From Candidatus Zixiibacteriota bacterium (GTDB taxonomy: Bacteria > Zixibacteria > MSB-5A5 > GN15 > FEB-12), in the NCBI GenBank assembly GCA_016926795.1, contig JAFGNW010000256.1, forward strand, positions 1-35,940: 35,940 nt of DNA. Direction: 5' to 3'. Shown in pieces: positions 24,559 to 33,225 of the stretch (position 1 is the stretch's first letter; every line of letters begins with the position of its first letter). The position numbers and the translations under genes were made by a program. The notes under the pieces were generated by a model. That model searched no databases, had not been told where the DNA came from, and saw only the letters and a list, made by a program, of their open reading frames with translations.

Positions 24559-27294
24559 TTATTTTAATAAAATCATCTTACGTTCCTGCGAATAACTCTC
24601 CCCGGTCAGACGATACAGGTAAACGCCGCTGGCAACCCGCCGGTTGCTTTTGTCCGTACCGTTCCAGACTAACCGGTGTTCTCCGGCCGGATAGGCACCG
24701 CGGGCCAGGGTCGTAACCTCGCGGCCCAACAGGTTATAAACAGTCAGATTGATATCCATCGTCTTCGGAAGGCTGAAAATTATCACGGTGGACGGATTGA
24801 ACGGGTTGGGATAATTTTGAGCCAGGGAAAAAGTCTCCGGCACCAGCGGTTCGTCGTCGTCAACATCGGTTGCCAGGTACAGGTAATTACCGGCCTGAAC
24901 GTTCAGCCCGTTATCGCGGGGATCGCTCCAGGTCAGCCAGGCCCGCCCCCGAACAGCGTCAACCGCAGGGGACTGCATGAATTCCGGAACCGCCGCCGAA
25001 ACCGGTAAATTGGCTCCCTGAGGCGCCAAGCTGTTGTCGAAAAGCTGATAATAAACAATTTTTTTACCGTCCCGGTTGTCGAGCCAGGCAGTTGTAACAT
25101 AATCGTTCTCGTCCACCGCCACCGCCGGCTCGAGGGCATCGGTCTCTTCAATATCGGTGACCGCCTGCGGGGTGCGAAGGACCACTCCGTCGCGGCTTAA
25201 AACCGTAAGATATAATTTGTAATAACCGCTTTCCACACCGTTGAAGAGCAGAAAAATATTCCCCAACCGGGAGATGTCGGCGGCCATATCATAAATATCA
25301 ACGCCCGCCACCGACGACGACCAGCCGAACGACCCGCCGGTGGTTTTATCGCTGTGGAACCACTTCACCTTGACCTGCGGCGGGGTCTGGCCGTAATCGA
25401 GCCAGACGACATAAAAATTTCCAACCTCATCGACCACAACGAGGACACCACCATTGTCAATATCGACACCGGAGCTACTGACCGCAAACTCGGCTCCGTC
25501 AGGGAGCCCGACTGCCGTCAGCCAGCGACCGTAAATCTGTGCGGTTCCGGTGCGTTTATCGGCCCAAACTACCAGACCCCGGCCGGTGCTGTTTACAGCC
25601 GCCGAGGGTCCGCCTTTGACCGCCGGCTGCAGGGTATCTGAGATCATGAATTCGTTACCGGTAAAATTGCCGTAGACGTCGCAAAAACGCCCGTATATAC
25701 GCTGCCCGGAAAGACCGTTCACTGCCCGGCCGTCAACCCAGACTGTCAAGGCGCCGTCAGAACTGACCGCCGCCGCGGGTTCGGACTGCAGATTACAGCC
25801 AATATCCTGATTTACCCTGCGGTTGACACCTACCTTTTCCCGGTTGTGGGTAACCGCCTGAAGATATATATCGCCGATATCGTTGCGTCGATCGGTAAAG
25901 ACTACCAGGTTGTACCAGTTCGTCAGGGTAACGATATCGGGTTCGAGGGAAGGGGCGCCGGCGGTGTCATCGTTAAGTTTGATTTCATCGGCAGCCAGAG
26001 CATTCCAGCTGGTGTCGAAGGGCATAAAATGAATATCGGCATCGCTGCCGGTAAATTCGGTCCAGGCGACACCGGGTCGGTCGGCGCGGGCGAAAGCCGC
26101 CGCCGGACTCCAGCGCTGTTCCAGAAGCGACCGGTTAAGCTGTCGCGGCGTACCGATCGGATTTAAAGCGTTATCGAAACGCAATCCCATAATTTTACTC
26201 TGGATACCGAACGAAGCCCAGGTTGCCAGCAGTTTACCGTCGGGTCCCACTGCCAGGGCCAGGTCCCAGTTCTCCACCTGGATATCCGGTATAGAAATCG
26301 GGCGGTTGTCACCCACCGGTCCGGTTAAGGAGCTGTATTGCTGAAGGTAAATTTCGTGAGAATCGCGCAAATCAATCCAACCGAGAACAAAGCCATATGA
26401 CGGTGAGTAAACAATCCGGGGCAGATACTGGTCGCTGCCGTCGGCCGGCGGCGGGATAAGTGTAAATTCGTTGCCGACCGCCGTCCCGTTACCGTCAAAA
26501 AGACGGGCATAAATATCGGCCCGGCCGTTGCGATAATCTTCCCAACCCACCAGAAAACCACCGCCCGGTTGAACCGCTACCGAGGGAACCCATTTCATGG
26601 CTGTTCCCCCGCCGGAGTTGACCGGCGACGGTCCCTTGAGGGTATTGCCGGAGTTATCATATATCCGCATATATATATTCGAGCCCGTGGCCGAATAATT
26701 TTCCCAGACCGCCACTGTACGGCCGTTGGGATAAATATCAAAATCGAACGGCCCGCCAAACGCTGCCAGACCGGTATCGTTTACCAGAAAAGGCGGCAGA
26801 CTGACCGACAGGTCGGAATTGTAACGAGAGCCGAAAATAAAACCGCTGGTACGGTCCCGGTAAAAAAGGTAAATCCTTCCCAGCGTGTCCGTTTTGAGAC
26901 GGGCATCAACAAAATCGGCGCCGATTTCCGAACCGGCGAGCAATCGGTTATCGCCGATAAACCCGCCTGTTAAAGCAAGTTCCTGAATGAAAATCTTGTC
27001 GGCTCCCAATCGTTCGTCCGACCAGGCCACCAGCCAGCGCTCGCCGGCAAGCGAACAGACTCCGACCCGGTCCTGGTTGAAACGCGCCGGTGTCGTTGTC
27101 TCCGAAATGACCGTCTCATCGATACCGGCCGCCAATCCGAATGGGGTATATTTATGAATAACCGTCTGTTCCCGAACAGTCGGGTCAATCTCCGGCAACC
27201 GGGAGGCATGGACCGCGGCGCGGTCAATCCCCCGGACGGGCGGAGTCAAACCCATCAACATCAGAAATAAAACGGAAAATCTAATAAAATTCAT
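24559..27294 (-). CDS. Secreted propeller-repeat protein with type IX-like C-terminal sorting domain
   Basis: The protein has 911 aa from ATG 27294, where a signal peptide begins (MNFIRFSVLFLMLMGLTPPV); the frame stays open 55 codons upstream but without signal-like sequence. The body holds about 13 repeats with the theme [VA]-W-x-D-x-R-x(3-6)-[DK]-I-Y (for example GWEDYRNGRADIYARLFDG, VWADKRTGTAQIYGRWL), probably beta-propeller blades. The last 85 residues are a T9SS type A-like sorting domain: NYPNPFNPST, then YNLLGREV, GEHRLVWNG, ASGVYLYRL and the basic end RKMILLK. It should be exported through the Sec system and then, if a Por system exists, to the cell surface. Ligand unknown. Confidence 0.85.
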   Translation of the reverse strand: MNFIRFSVLFLMLMGLTPPVRGIDRAAVHASRLPEIDPTVREQTVIHKYTPFGLAAGIDETVISETTTPARFNQDRVGVCSLAGERWLVAWSDERLGADKIFIQELALTGGFIGDNRLLAGSEIGADFVDARLKTDTLGRIYLFYRDRTSGFIFGSRYNSDLSVSLPPFLVNDTGLAAFGGPFDFDIYPNGRTVAVWENYSATGSNIYMRIYDNSGNTLKGPSPVNSGGGTAMKWVPSVAVQPGGGFLVGWEDYRNGRADIYARLFDGNGTAVGNEFTLIPPPADGSDQYLPRIVYSPSYGFVLGWIDLRDSHEIYLQQYSSLTGPVGDNRPISIPDIQVENWDLALAVGPDGKLLATWASFGIQSKIMGLRFDNALNPIGTPRQLNRSLLEQRWSPAAAFARADRPGVAWTEFTGSDADIHFMPFDTSWNALAADEIKLNDDTAGAPSLEPDIVTLTNWYNLVVFTDRRNDIGDIYLQAVTHNREKVGVNRRVNQDIGCNLQSEPAAAVSSDGALTVWVDGRAVNGLSGQRIYGRFCDVYGNFTGNEFMISDTLQPAVKGGPSAAVNSTGRGLVVWADKRTGTAQIYGRWLTAVGLPDGAEFAVSSSGVDIDNGGVLVVVDEVGNFYVVWLDYGQTPPQVKVKWFHSDKTTGGSFGWSSSVAGVDIYDMAADISRLGNIFLLFNGVESGYYKLYLTVLSRDGVVLRTPQAVTDIEETDALEPAVAVDENDYVTTAWLDNRDGKKIVYYQLFDNSLAPQGANLPVSAAVPEFMQSPAVDAVRGRAWLTWSDPRDNGLNVQAGNYLYLATDVDDDEPLVPETFSLAQNYPNPFNPSTVIIFSLPKTMDINLTVYNLLGREVTTLARGAYPAGEHRLVWNGTDKSNRRVASGVYLYRLTGESYSQERKMILLK

Positions 27295-27546
27295 TACTTG
27301 CTCAAACCTCAAGATTTTGTTTGGATATGAAAATGCAAATAAGGTGCCCTCATGAAAAAAATAAGGGGATAACCTGAAAGATAAAAGGTGTTTTTTATTG
27401 CCATGCAAACCGCTGCCGTACAAGGCGATAGGCCCTCTCCCGGACAACCTCCCCGGCATCGTCCAATTATGCCTTCAATTGTCTACATTAATCGCTGCAA
27501 GTCTTTTCATAATTTACACAAAAGGACAGAAATAATCAGACATTAT

Positions 27547-27592
27547 TTGACAGGCCTTTTTTATTTACATACTTATAAGTTGAAACTATTGT
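27547..27592 (+). promoter_or_regulatory. Candidate promoter region upstream of the coiled-coil/DUF4097-like gene
   Basis: TTTACA (27564-27569), 17 bp, TATTGT (27587-27592) is one candidate; a perfect TTGACA at 27547-27552 lies just upstream but has no good -10 at the right distance. Otherwise the divergent gap 27295-27717 shows no gene; its left part is A-rich next to the minus-strand start. Confidence 0.35.
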
Positions 27593-27717
27593 GGGGCTTG
27601 AATCGTATCTTTAAACAGGAGAATTATATATCCCGGGACGGAATGCCAACCGGGGAAATTGTTTTTTAAAAAGGGGTTGTGTTAGTCTACCGGGAAAGAT
27701 TAAATTGGATATCGACG

Positions 27718-29613
27718 ATGAAGAAGAGCTTTAACATATTTCACGGTTTAATTTTTATCCTGGCCGGACTGTTGTTTTTCCTGCCGTTCTCGATATCGGC
27801 CCAGGTAATGACCGTAGACTCAGACCCTGATTTGTATATTCTCAATCTCGATGAAGACGATCAGGACCTGGCCGAGGAATACCTGGATATTATCGAACAA
27901 CTCCAGGAAATAATCGAAGACTATGAGGATTACCTTTCGGATATCGAAGAAACCGCTCCCTGCGACGATAAAATTGATTTTGAATTATTCGAGGAGGGGC
28001 TCTCCAGCGGTTTATACGCCGAAGATATAATGGCTTTGAAAAAAGATATCGAGGAATATGCGGACGACCTGAAAAAAATACAGACTTCCTTCCGAAAATC
28101 CGACATGGCTGACGCTCGCGATTGTTATCGCCTGATTCGCAGTCTGCGCCGTGAGCTTTCAATTTTAAATGACCTGATCGACCAGAATATCACCAACCGT
28201 TTCGTGATGAAACTGAAAGACGCGGAATTCCAAAACTACCTCAGGGAATCCATTCTCAAGGTCACGGAAAAATTACTGAGTGAAAAAGACCTAGCTGAAC
28301 TGGATAAACAGTTGCAGGAACTGGGACACAGACTGGATGATATCGAGGAATTTGAGATTCCCCCGATACCGACTATTCCCGCCATACCGGAAACGCCGGA
28401 AAATCCTTCCCGCCCGGATATAAGGATTTTGCCGCGAGTTGAAACCAGGATATCCAACGACCGGAGCGGCAAGGAAAGCGGGTTGGCCAAGGTTTACACA
28501 GCTCTGCAAAGCGTCGAAGCCACGACTATCCCGGTCAATATCACCAACCCTATCGGCGGCGTTATTATTCTGGGAGATAACACCAAACAGATTGAGGCGG
28601 TGCTGAACATCGAAGTAGCCGCTGATTCCCGTTCCCGGGAAAAGGACTTCGCCGAAGCCACCACCCTCGAAATAAATTCGGAGAGCGACGGTTATTTCGT
28701 CAACGTCTCTCTTCCCAGGCTGACCGACCCGCACACCAAAATCTTAAGCAGTCAGCTGACGGTCAACGTGCCTTCGAAAAACCATATTATCTGTAAAAGC
28801 TCCTTCGGCCCGATTAAAGCTACCGGCCTGAACAACGGCCTGAATCTCGAGGCCAGTTATGCCGATATCACCCTGGCTGATATCCGGGGCGACGTCAACG
28901 TAAGCAATTCGATGAATCCAGTGGAACTCAGAAATATCTACGGGAACATCGAAATTTCCAATTCTTACAACACCATCAAAGTTTTCGATTGTACCGCCGA
29001 ACGGATGAATATCACCAACGCCTATTCCCAGGTATCGGTTTACAATTCCTCCGGTGAAGTTGTTCTGAGAAACTCCGGGCTGACCGAAATTAAGGACCAT
29101 AACGGCAACGTTGATATCGACAACAGCTACGGCATAGTCAAAGTCGATAATCTGTACGGCGACCTGAAAGCTCTCAACGCCTACAGTCCCATCGAAACCA
29201 GCGAGATAAGGGGAGCCGTGACCCTGGGCAATATTTATTCCCTGATTGCCGCTGTCGATATCGACGGCAGTCTCGAAGCCCAGAACAAATACGGTAAAAT
29301 CGACGCCCGGTACCTTAACGGACCTATTAACCTCATCAACGAAAACGGCGATATCACGGTGGTCATTGAAAATCCCCTGAAAGGCGCTTCCTCTATATCC
29401 ACCACTTCCGGAACGGCCACAATTACCCTCGATAGCCGCTCCAATATTTTTCTCAAAGCCCAGACCACGGGCGGGGAAATTAAAAGTTTCTATCCCCTGG
29501 TGCTTACCGACCGGGGAAATTTATTGATCGGGGAATTGACCCTGGGTAAAGGGAAAGACTCCCTGTCCATTACCGGCAACAACTCTAAAATCATTATCGA
29601 CGAATCAAGATAG
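27718..29613 (+). CDS. Secreted coiled-coil protein with DUF4097-like beta-helix
   Basis: The protein has 631 aa. ATG 27718 begins a clear signal peptide (MKKSFNIFHGLIFILAGLLF, cleavage after SAQ or so); an in-frame GTG at 27679 has the better site (AAGGGG) but would put 13 residues before it. Residues of about 35-210 are acidic and helical, probably coiled coil (EEYLDIIEQLQEIIEDYEDY). A proline-rich linker (PPIPTIPAIPETPENP) leads to a repetitive C-terminal half in which short strands with N-x-Y-G-x-I or N-S-x-x-x-[IV] recur (YGNIEISNSYNTIKVFD, NKYGKIDARYLNGPINLIN), as in DUF4097/adhesin-like beta-helices. It is probably periplasmic or surface-exposed. Function unknown. Confidence 0.78.
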   Translation: MKKSFNIFHGLIFILAGLLFFLPFSISAQVMTVDSDPDLYILNLDEDDQDLAEEYLDIIEQLQEIIEDYEDYLSDIEETAPCDDKIDFELFEEGLSSGLYAEDIMALKKDIEEYADDLKKIQTSFRKSDMADARDCYRLIRSLRRELSILNDLIDQNITNRFVMKLKDAEFQNYLRESILKVTEKLLSEKDLAELDKQLQELGHRLDDIEEFEIPPIPTIPAIPETPENPSRPDIRILPRVETRISNDRSGKESGLAKVYTALQSVEATTIPVNITNPIGGVIILGDNTKQIEAVLNIEVAADSRSREKDFAEATTLEINSESDGYFVNVSLPRLTDPHTKILSSQLTVNVPSKNHIICKSSFGPIKATGLNNGLNLEASYADITLADIRGDVNVSNSMNPVELRNIYGNIEISNSYNTIKVFDCTAERMNITNAYSQVSVYNSSGEVVLRNSGLTEIKDHNGNVDIDNSYGIVKVDNLYGDLKALNAYSPIETSEIRGAVTLGNIYSLIAAVDIDGSLEAQNKYGKIDARYLNGPINLINENGDITVVIENPLKGASSISTTSGTATITLDSRSNIFLKAQTTGGEIKSFYPLVLTDRGNLLIGELTLGKGKDSLSITGNNSKIIIDESR

Positions 29614-29634
29614 CGGTTTCCCCAAAAAACATCA

Positions 29635-29664
29635 TAAAAAAAAACCGACTCTGATTGAGCCGGT
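29635..29664 (-). terminator. Intrinsic terminator of the HDOD gene
   Basis: On the minus strand ACCGGCTC (29664-29657), loop AATCA, GAGTCGGT (29651-29644) with one G-U pair, then nine or more T. It is 22 bp beyond the HDOD stop. It also lies just after the convergent beta-helix gene. Confidence 0.85.
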
Positions 29665-29686
29665 CAGATTACATTTATTTCAACCC

Positions 29687-30991
29687 TTATCGGGGCATGT
29701 TCTCCAGTTCTTTGAGCTGCTTTTTGATTTTATCCTCGATATCGATAATATAATGTTCCTCATGATATACCGTGGTTTCGTAAGAAGTCAGGTCCTTCAG
29801 TTCCTTCATAACCAGACAGATGGTGTTGACGCCGTTGATGATGACGTCCATGGCCCGGGCTACCTGGCCGTTTTTATCCTTCATTTCTTCGTTTTTAATC
29901 GCCATTTCGACCAGTTGCGCCCGGCCCAGAATAGTCGCGGTGGCGTTGTTGATATAATGGTTGAAGGTCGCCGTGATGGTTTTCAAAGTCTCCAGAGCGG
30001 CTTCTTTCATCTGGGTACGGGCAATCTGCTTTTGCATTTTTCTGTTCTCACACAACAACGACTCCACCGTCATATACTGTGTGGTCAGGAGACGGTTGGC
30101 TTCCATCAGAATGTCATCGACGGAGCCGATTTCTATATCCAGATAACGGGCGTCCTCAACCGTCTTCGGCAACAGCTTAACCTGAATCTCTTTCAGCCTA
30201 TCGAGCGTCAAATTAAGATTGTCCCGGATGTTCTCTCTGTTTTCAAGCTCCAGATCCTGCTCTCCCCGGAAATCACGCATGATGTTGAAACTTGATAATA
30301 GGTTGGCTAGGGCGACAATCTGACTGTATATCAGTTCGGAATTAAGGCAATTGGGGGGATACTGGTTATGATGATGTCCGACCGCGTCACAGATGGCCTG
30401 GGGAAGATTCCACTGTTCCAGAAGGAACTGTCCCACCCGGGCGTGATTGGTGCCCCATATTTCTTCCTCGATTTCCAAAGTACTCTCCCCCTTTTGGGCT
30501 TTCTGATAGATGCCAGCAAAATCCTCGGGAAAAGATTTCTCCAGAATCAAAAGACCGATATCGTGCAAAAGCCCGGCGACAAAAGCTTCCTCGGCATGAG
30601 GATACCCGATAGTCTCGGCAATCATCCGCGAAGCTATCGCCACTTCCAGGGAATGACGCCAGAAACGGATCCGGTCGATTTTGGTGTCCCATTTCTGGGT
30701 AAGATTATATATCGAGGCCGACAGGGCCAGCGCCGTGACCTGGCGCAAACCCAGCATCACCACCGCTTTCGTCAGAGTAGTGACTTCCCTCGGGACACCG
30801 TAGAAAGGGGAGTTGACCACGCGCAGGATTTTGGCCGTCAAAGCCGGGTCATACATCAATACCCGGGCCAGTTGCTCGGCTGAGGATTTCTCGTCACGGG
30901 TGATTCTCAGAACCTCAACCAGGGTCTGCGGCAGAGAAAGAAGCTCCCGATGCTCGGATTTTATCTTGTCTATAATTTCAATATTGTTCAT
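29687..30991 (-). CDS. HDOD-domain signalling protein with C-terminal DHp-like helices
   Basis: The protein has 434 aa. Residues of about 12-220 are an HDOD domain (LPQTLVEVLRI, VNSPFYGVPREVTTLTKAVVMLG). Metal-binding positions of the wider HD family are mostly kept: His113 (WRHS), His143-Asp144 (LLHDIG), His183 (NHARVG) and GHHH at 205-208, so enzymatic activity cannot be excluded. After a linker and helical region, residues 341-405 look like a DHp hairpin: FNHYINNATATILGRAQL with candidate His345, then a second helix ending LKDLTSYE. No CA ATPase domain follows. HDOD proteins are regulatory, often linked to c-di-GMP or stress signalling. A hairpin separates it from the exonuclease gene upstream. 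Confidence 0.82.
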   Translation of the reverse strand: MNNIEIIDKIKSEHRELLSLPQTLVEVLRITRDEKSSAEQLARVLMYDPALTAKILRVVNSPFYGVPREVTTLTKAVVMLGLRQVTALALSASIYNLTQKWDTKIDRIRFWRHSLEVAIASRMIAETIGYPHAEEAFVAGLLHDIGLLILEKSFPEDFAGIYQKAQKGESTLEIEEEIWGTNHARVGQFLLEQWNLPQAICDAVGHHHNQYPPNCLNSELIYSQIVALANLLSSFNIMRDFRGEQDLELENRENIRDNLNLTLDRLKEIQVKLLPKTVEDARYLDIEIGSVDDILMEANRLLTTQYMTVESLLCENRKMQKQIARTQMKEAALETLKTITATFNHYINNATATILGRAQLVEMAIKNEEMKDKNGQVARAMDVIINGVNTICLVMKELKDLTSYETTVYHEEHYIIDIEDKIKKQLKELENMPR

Positions 30992-31027
30992 GTAATACCC
31001 GTTATTATCCTATTATCGGCTGATTTT

Positions 31028-31068
31028 AAGCTGAATTAAGCCCTATTATTCAGGGCTTGTTTCAGCTT
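31028..31068. terminator. Long hairpin at the end of the exonuclease gene
   Basis: AAGCTGAA (31028-31035), AAGCCCT (31038-31044), 7-base loop, AGGGCTT (31052-31058), TTCAGCTT (31061-31068). The two nested stems (8 + 7 bp) are separated by a 2x2 internal loop and include the stop codon of the exonuclease gene. There is no T run, so it may be a 3'-end stabiliser or a Rho-type or partial terminator. Confidence 0.5.
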
Positions 31069-32282
31069 TGCAATTTCAGGGAAAGACGTTCGAGACGCTT
31101 TTTAAGATGTTCCTGCTGTGAAAGGCTATCAGGGCATAATTGATGGGCTTTTCGAGCAAAGCCTAAGGCTTTTTCCACATTTTTTTCGCGGTGTTCAAAA
31201 TATTTGGCCAGTTCCAGGTTGGCCAGGTAACTTTCGCGACCGGCAGTTTCCGAGAGGGTTTGCCAGATATTCACCGCCTCATCCCAGCATCCGTTTCTTT
31301 TCATCGCCAGAGAATGAAAATAAAGAATATCCCCGGTCAGCGGTTCGCGACTGCTTTTTCCCATCGAACGGTACAGTTCGATGACCTTTTCGTTTTTTTT
31401 ACGGCGTCCGTAAACGCGTGATAGCGAATAAATATCCGCGACGTTTTCAAGGCAGGCACCCTCGGTACGGAATACCCGGTCGATATGGCTCAAGAGGAAA
31501 TAAAGCGAGAAAATATCCAGTTGGTTGTGCTCCATGACTCCGGCCATGTCCTCCAGGTTTTCCTCGGACAGCCAGTCGAAATAAACCGAGGGTATCAAAT
31601 AACCGGGGATATCTTCTTCCCGGTAAAAGCCCAGCAGTTCGCGTTCGACACTGCCGAGACTGCAGTCGCCCAACCGTCGTTTGAACAGCCGCCGAACGCT
31701 GTGTAACAGGTCGATATGACCGGCGGTCTTGATTTCCCGGGCGACCCGGTTGACAATCATCCGGTCGCGAACCAGCGACAGGTCAAAAGCCGCCCCGTTA
31801 TAACTGACGATGGTCTTATCGGGACTCAATTCTTCCAAAACCTGTTCGAGAACGGCTGTCTCGTCGGTGTAATCCGGCAGCAGATATTGCCGCACCTCAA
31901 AACCTCCCTCAATCACCGAGCCGCAGCCGATTAAGAAAGCCACCGTTCCAGCCCCTCCCAGACCGGTGGTTTCAATATCGAAAAAGAGCAAGTCGGCGAC
32001 CGTTACCTCGCCGGATTCCTCGAGAGCACTGAACGCGGAGCAGGAAAAACTAATATCCGGGTCAACCTCTTCCAGCTGTGCCTGTCCCAACACCGTACCC
32101 TCGGGAAAGAACTTTTTCACCAGGCAATAGGTGCCCTCGGGACGGTTTACCAGCTCCCCCCCGAGTTCGGTGGCCATTCGGGAATAACGACCCGGCAATC
32201 GCTTGACGCCGGTCTCAGTGTTGACTGTAACTATATGCTTTTTAAGACCGTTCAGGCGGTCGCTGATAATATCGCTGGACAT
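31062..32282 (-). CDS. RNase H-like (YprB-type) exonuclease with TPR-like C-terminus
   Basis: The protein has 406 aa. The nuclease domain has the DEDD residues: Asp102-x-Glu104 (FFDIETTGL), Asp167 (SYNGAAFDLSLV) and Asp256 in EHNQLDIFSL; the last motif has His252 where YprB-type enzymes often have Tyr. This matches the RNase_H_2/YprB group, putative 3'-5' exonucleases on DNA or RNA; the target is unknown. Residues of about 290-400 are helical with TPR-like spacing (AMKRNGCWDEAVNIWQTLSE, then EKALGFARKAHQLCPDSL). The ATG at 32282 overlaps the HEAT-repeat gene by 41 bp, a long overlap; a later start would lose part of the N-terminus. No signal peptide, so it is cytoplasmic, unlike its upstream neighbours. 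Confidence 0.83.
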   Translation of the reverse strand: MSSDIISDRLNGLKKHIVTVNTETGVKRLPGRYSRMATELGGELVNRPEGTYCLVKKFFPEGTVLGQAQLEEVDPDISFSCSAFSALEESGEVTVADLLFFDIETTGLGGAGTVAFLIGCGSVIEGGFEVRQYLLPDYTDETAVLEQVLEELSPDKTIVSYNGAAFDLSLVRDRMIVNRVAREIKTAGHIDLLHSVRRLFKRRLGDCSLGSVERELLGFYREEDIPGYLIPSVYFDWLSEENLEDMAGVMEHNQLDIFSLYFLLSHIDRVFRTEGACLENVADIYSLSRVYGRRKKNEKVIELYRSMGKSSREPLTGDILYFHSLAMKRNGCWDEAVNIWQTLSETAGRESYLANLELAKYFEHREKNVEKALGFARKAHQLCPDSLSQQEHLKKRLERLSLKLQS

Positions 32283-33225
32283 CTTGAGCGGCTTTCAAGG
32301 CTGATTCCATTTTAAGACGAACCAGCCGGTCTTTCTCGTACTTATAAAAGAGCCTTCTGAAACAACAGTTATCGTCCGGGTCGGCGGATATAATAGCTAC
32401 GGCGGCATGAGCCCGGCGGTTGGTATTTTTCGAACCGGTCTGCTCCAGTAAAATTTCCAGAGCCTCGTCGGTACCGTATCGACCGAGAATCCGGCAGGCC
32501 AGGTTACCGAGCATTTCGTTATCGGAATTTATCGAATCCCGCAGCGTCGCGATAACCGCCGTCGTGTCCATTTTCATCAGGGCATCCAGGGCGGTCATGC
32601 GGACACCATAAAATTCGTCTCCGAGCAGGCTGGTCAGTTTTTTCAGGCCGTCCCTCAGAAGCAGTTTACCGCAACTTACCGCCGCTGATTTTCTTACCTC
32701 GGGAATGGTATCGTCAAGAGCCGTCAAGACCGTACCGGCGGCCCGATGGTCGCTGATTTTCCCCAAAGCCCCGACTACCTGGTCGCGAACCTGCCAGCGC
32801 TGATGTTTGCTGACGCCTATCAAAGGCATTACCGAACTGGTGTCTTTGATATCGCCCAAAGCCCAGCAAACCCTTGAAACGACGTTACCGTCGGGACGGT
32901 TCAACGCTTCCACCAGGTCGGGCACCGCCGGTGAGCCGATACGCTGCAGAATATGAATTATCGCCCAGCGCTCCCGGGCCGACTTGGTAGTGAACTTGTC
33001 AATCAGGTACGGTACCGCCGGCGCCCCCAGAGCCGCCAGTGAATCCTTGGCCGGCTCCACCAGGTTGGTGTAGAGAACCGAGGCCGAGGAAGCTATTTTG
33101 AACAGGGAATCAACTTTCTTTTTTACGTTTTCGGAAGCCCCGACCGTTACTGCCAGAATTAAAGTAACAAGTAACGCCGGTCCACCGGTTTTTAAAATCA
33201 CATTTTTTATCTTATTTATCATCAT
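32242..33225 (-). CDS. Exported HEAT-repeat protein
   Basis: The protein has 327 aa. An N-terminal signal or anchor (MMINKIKNVILKTGGPALLV ... TVGASE) is followed by about seven HEAT-like repeats of 30-37 residues, for example GSPAVPDLVEALNRPDGNVV and DEFYGVRMTALDALMKMDTT, built from paired helices with the usual A-[VL]-x-x-L and D-x-x-[VR] positions. Such solenoids are protein-protein interaction scaffolds; no catalytic motif is present. The ATG at 33225 overlaps the end of the GGDDxY-repeat gene by 14 bp, so the two are translationally coupled and may act together in the periplasm or at the surface. Partner inferred from context only. Confidence 0.82.
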   Translation of the reverse strand: MMINKIKNVILKTGGPALLVTLILAVTVGASENVKKKVDSLFKIASSASVLYTNLVEPAKDSLAALGAPAVPYLIDKFTTKSARERWAIIHILQRIGSPAVPDLVEALNRPDGNVVSRVCWALGDIKDTSSVMPLIGVSKHQRWQVRDQVVGALGKISDHRAAGTVLTALDDTIPEVRKSAAVSCGKLLLRDGLKKLTSLLGDEFYGVRMTALDALMKMDTTAVIATLRDSINSDNEMLGNLACRILGRYGTDEALEILLEQTGSKNTNRRAHAAVAIISADPDDNCCFRRLFYKYEKDRLVRLKMESALKAAQDVQRYYQRPPERS

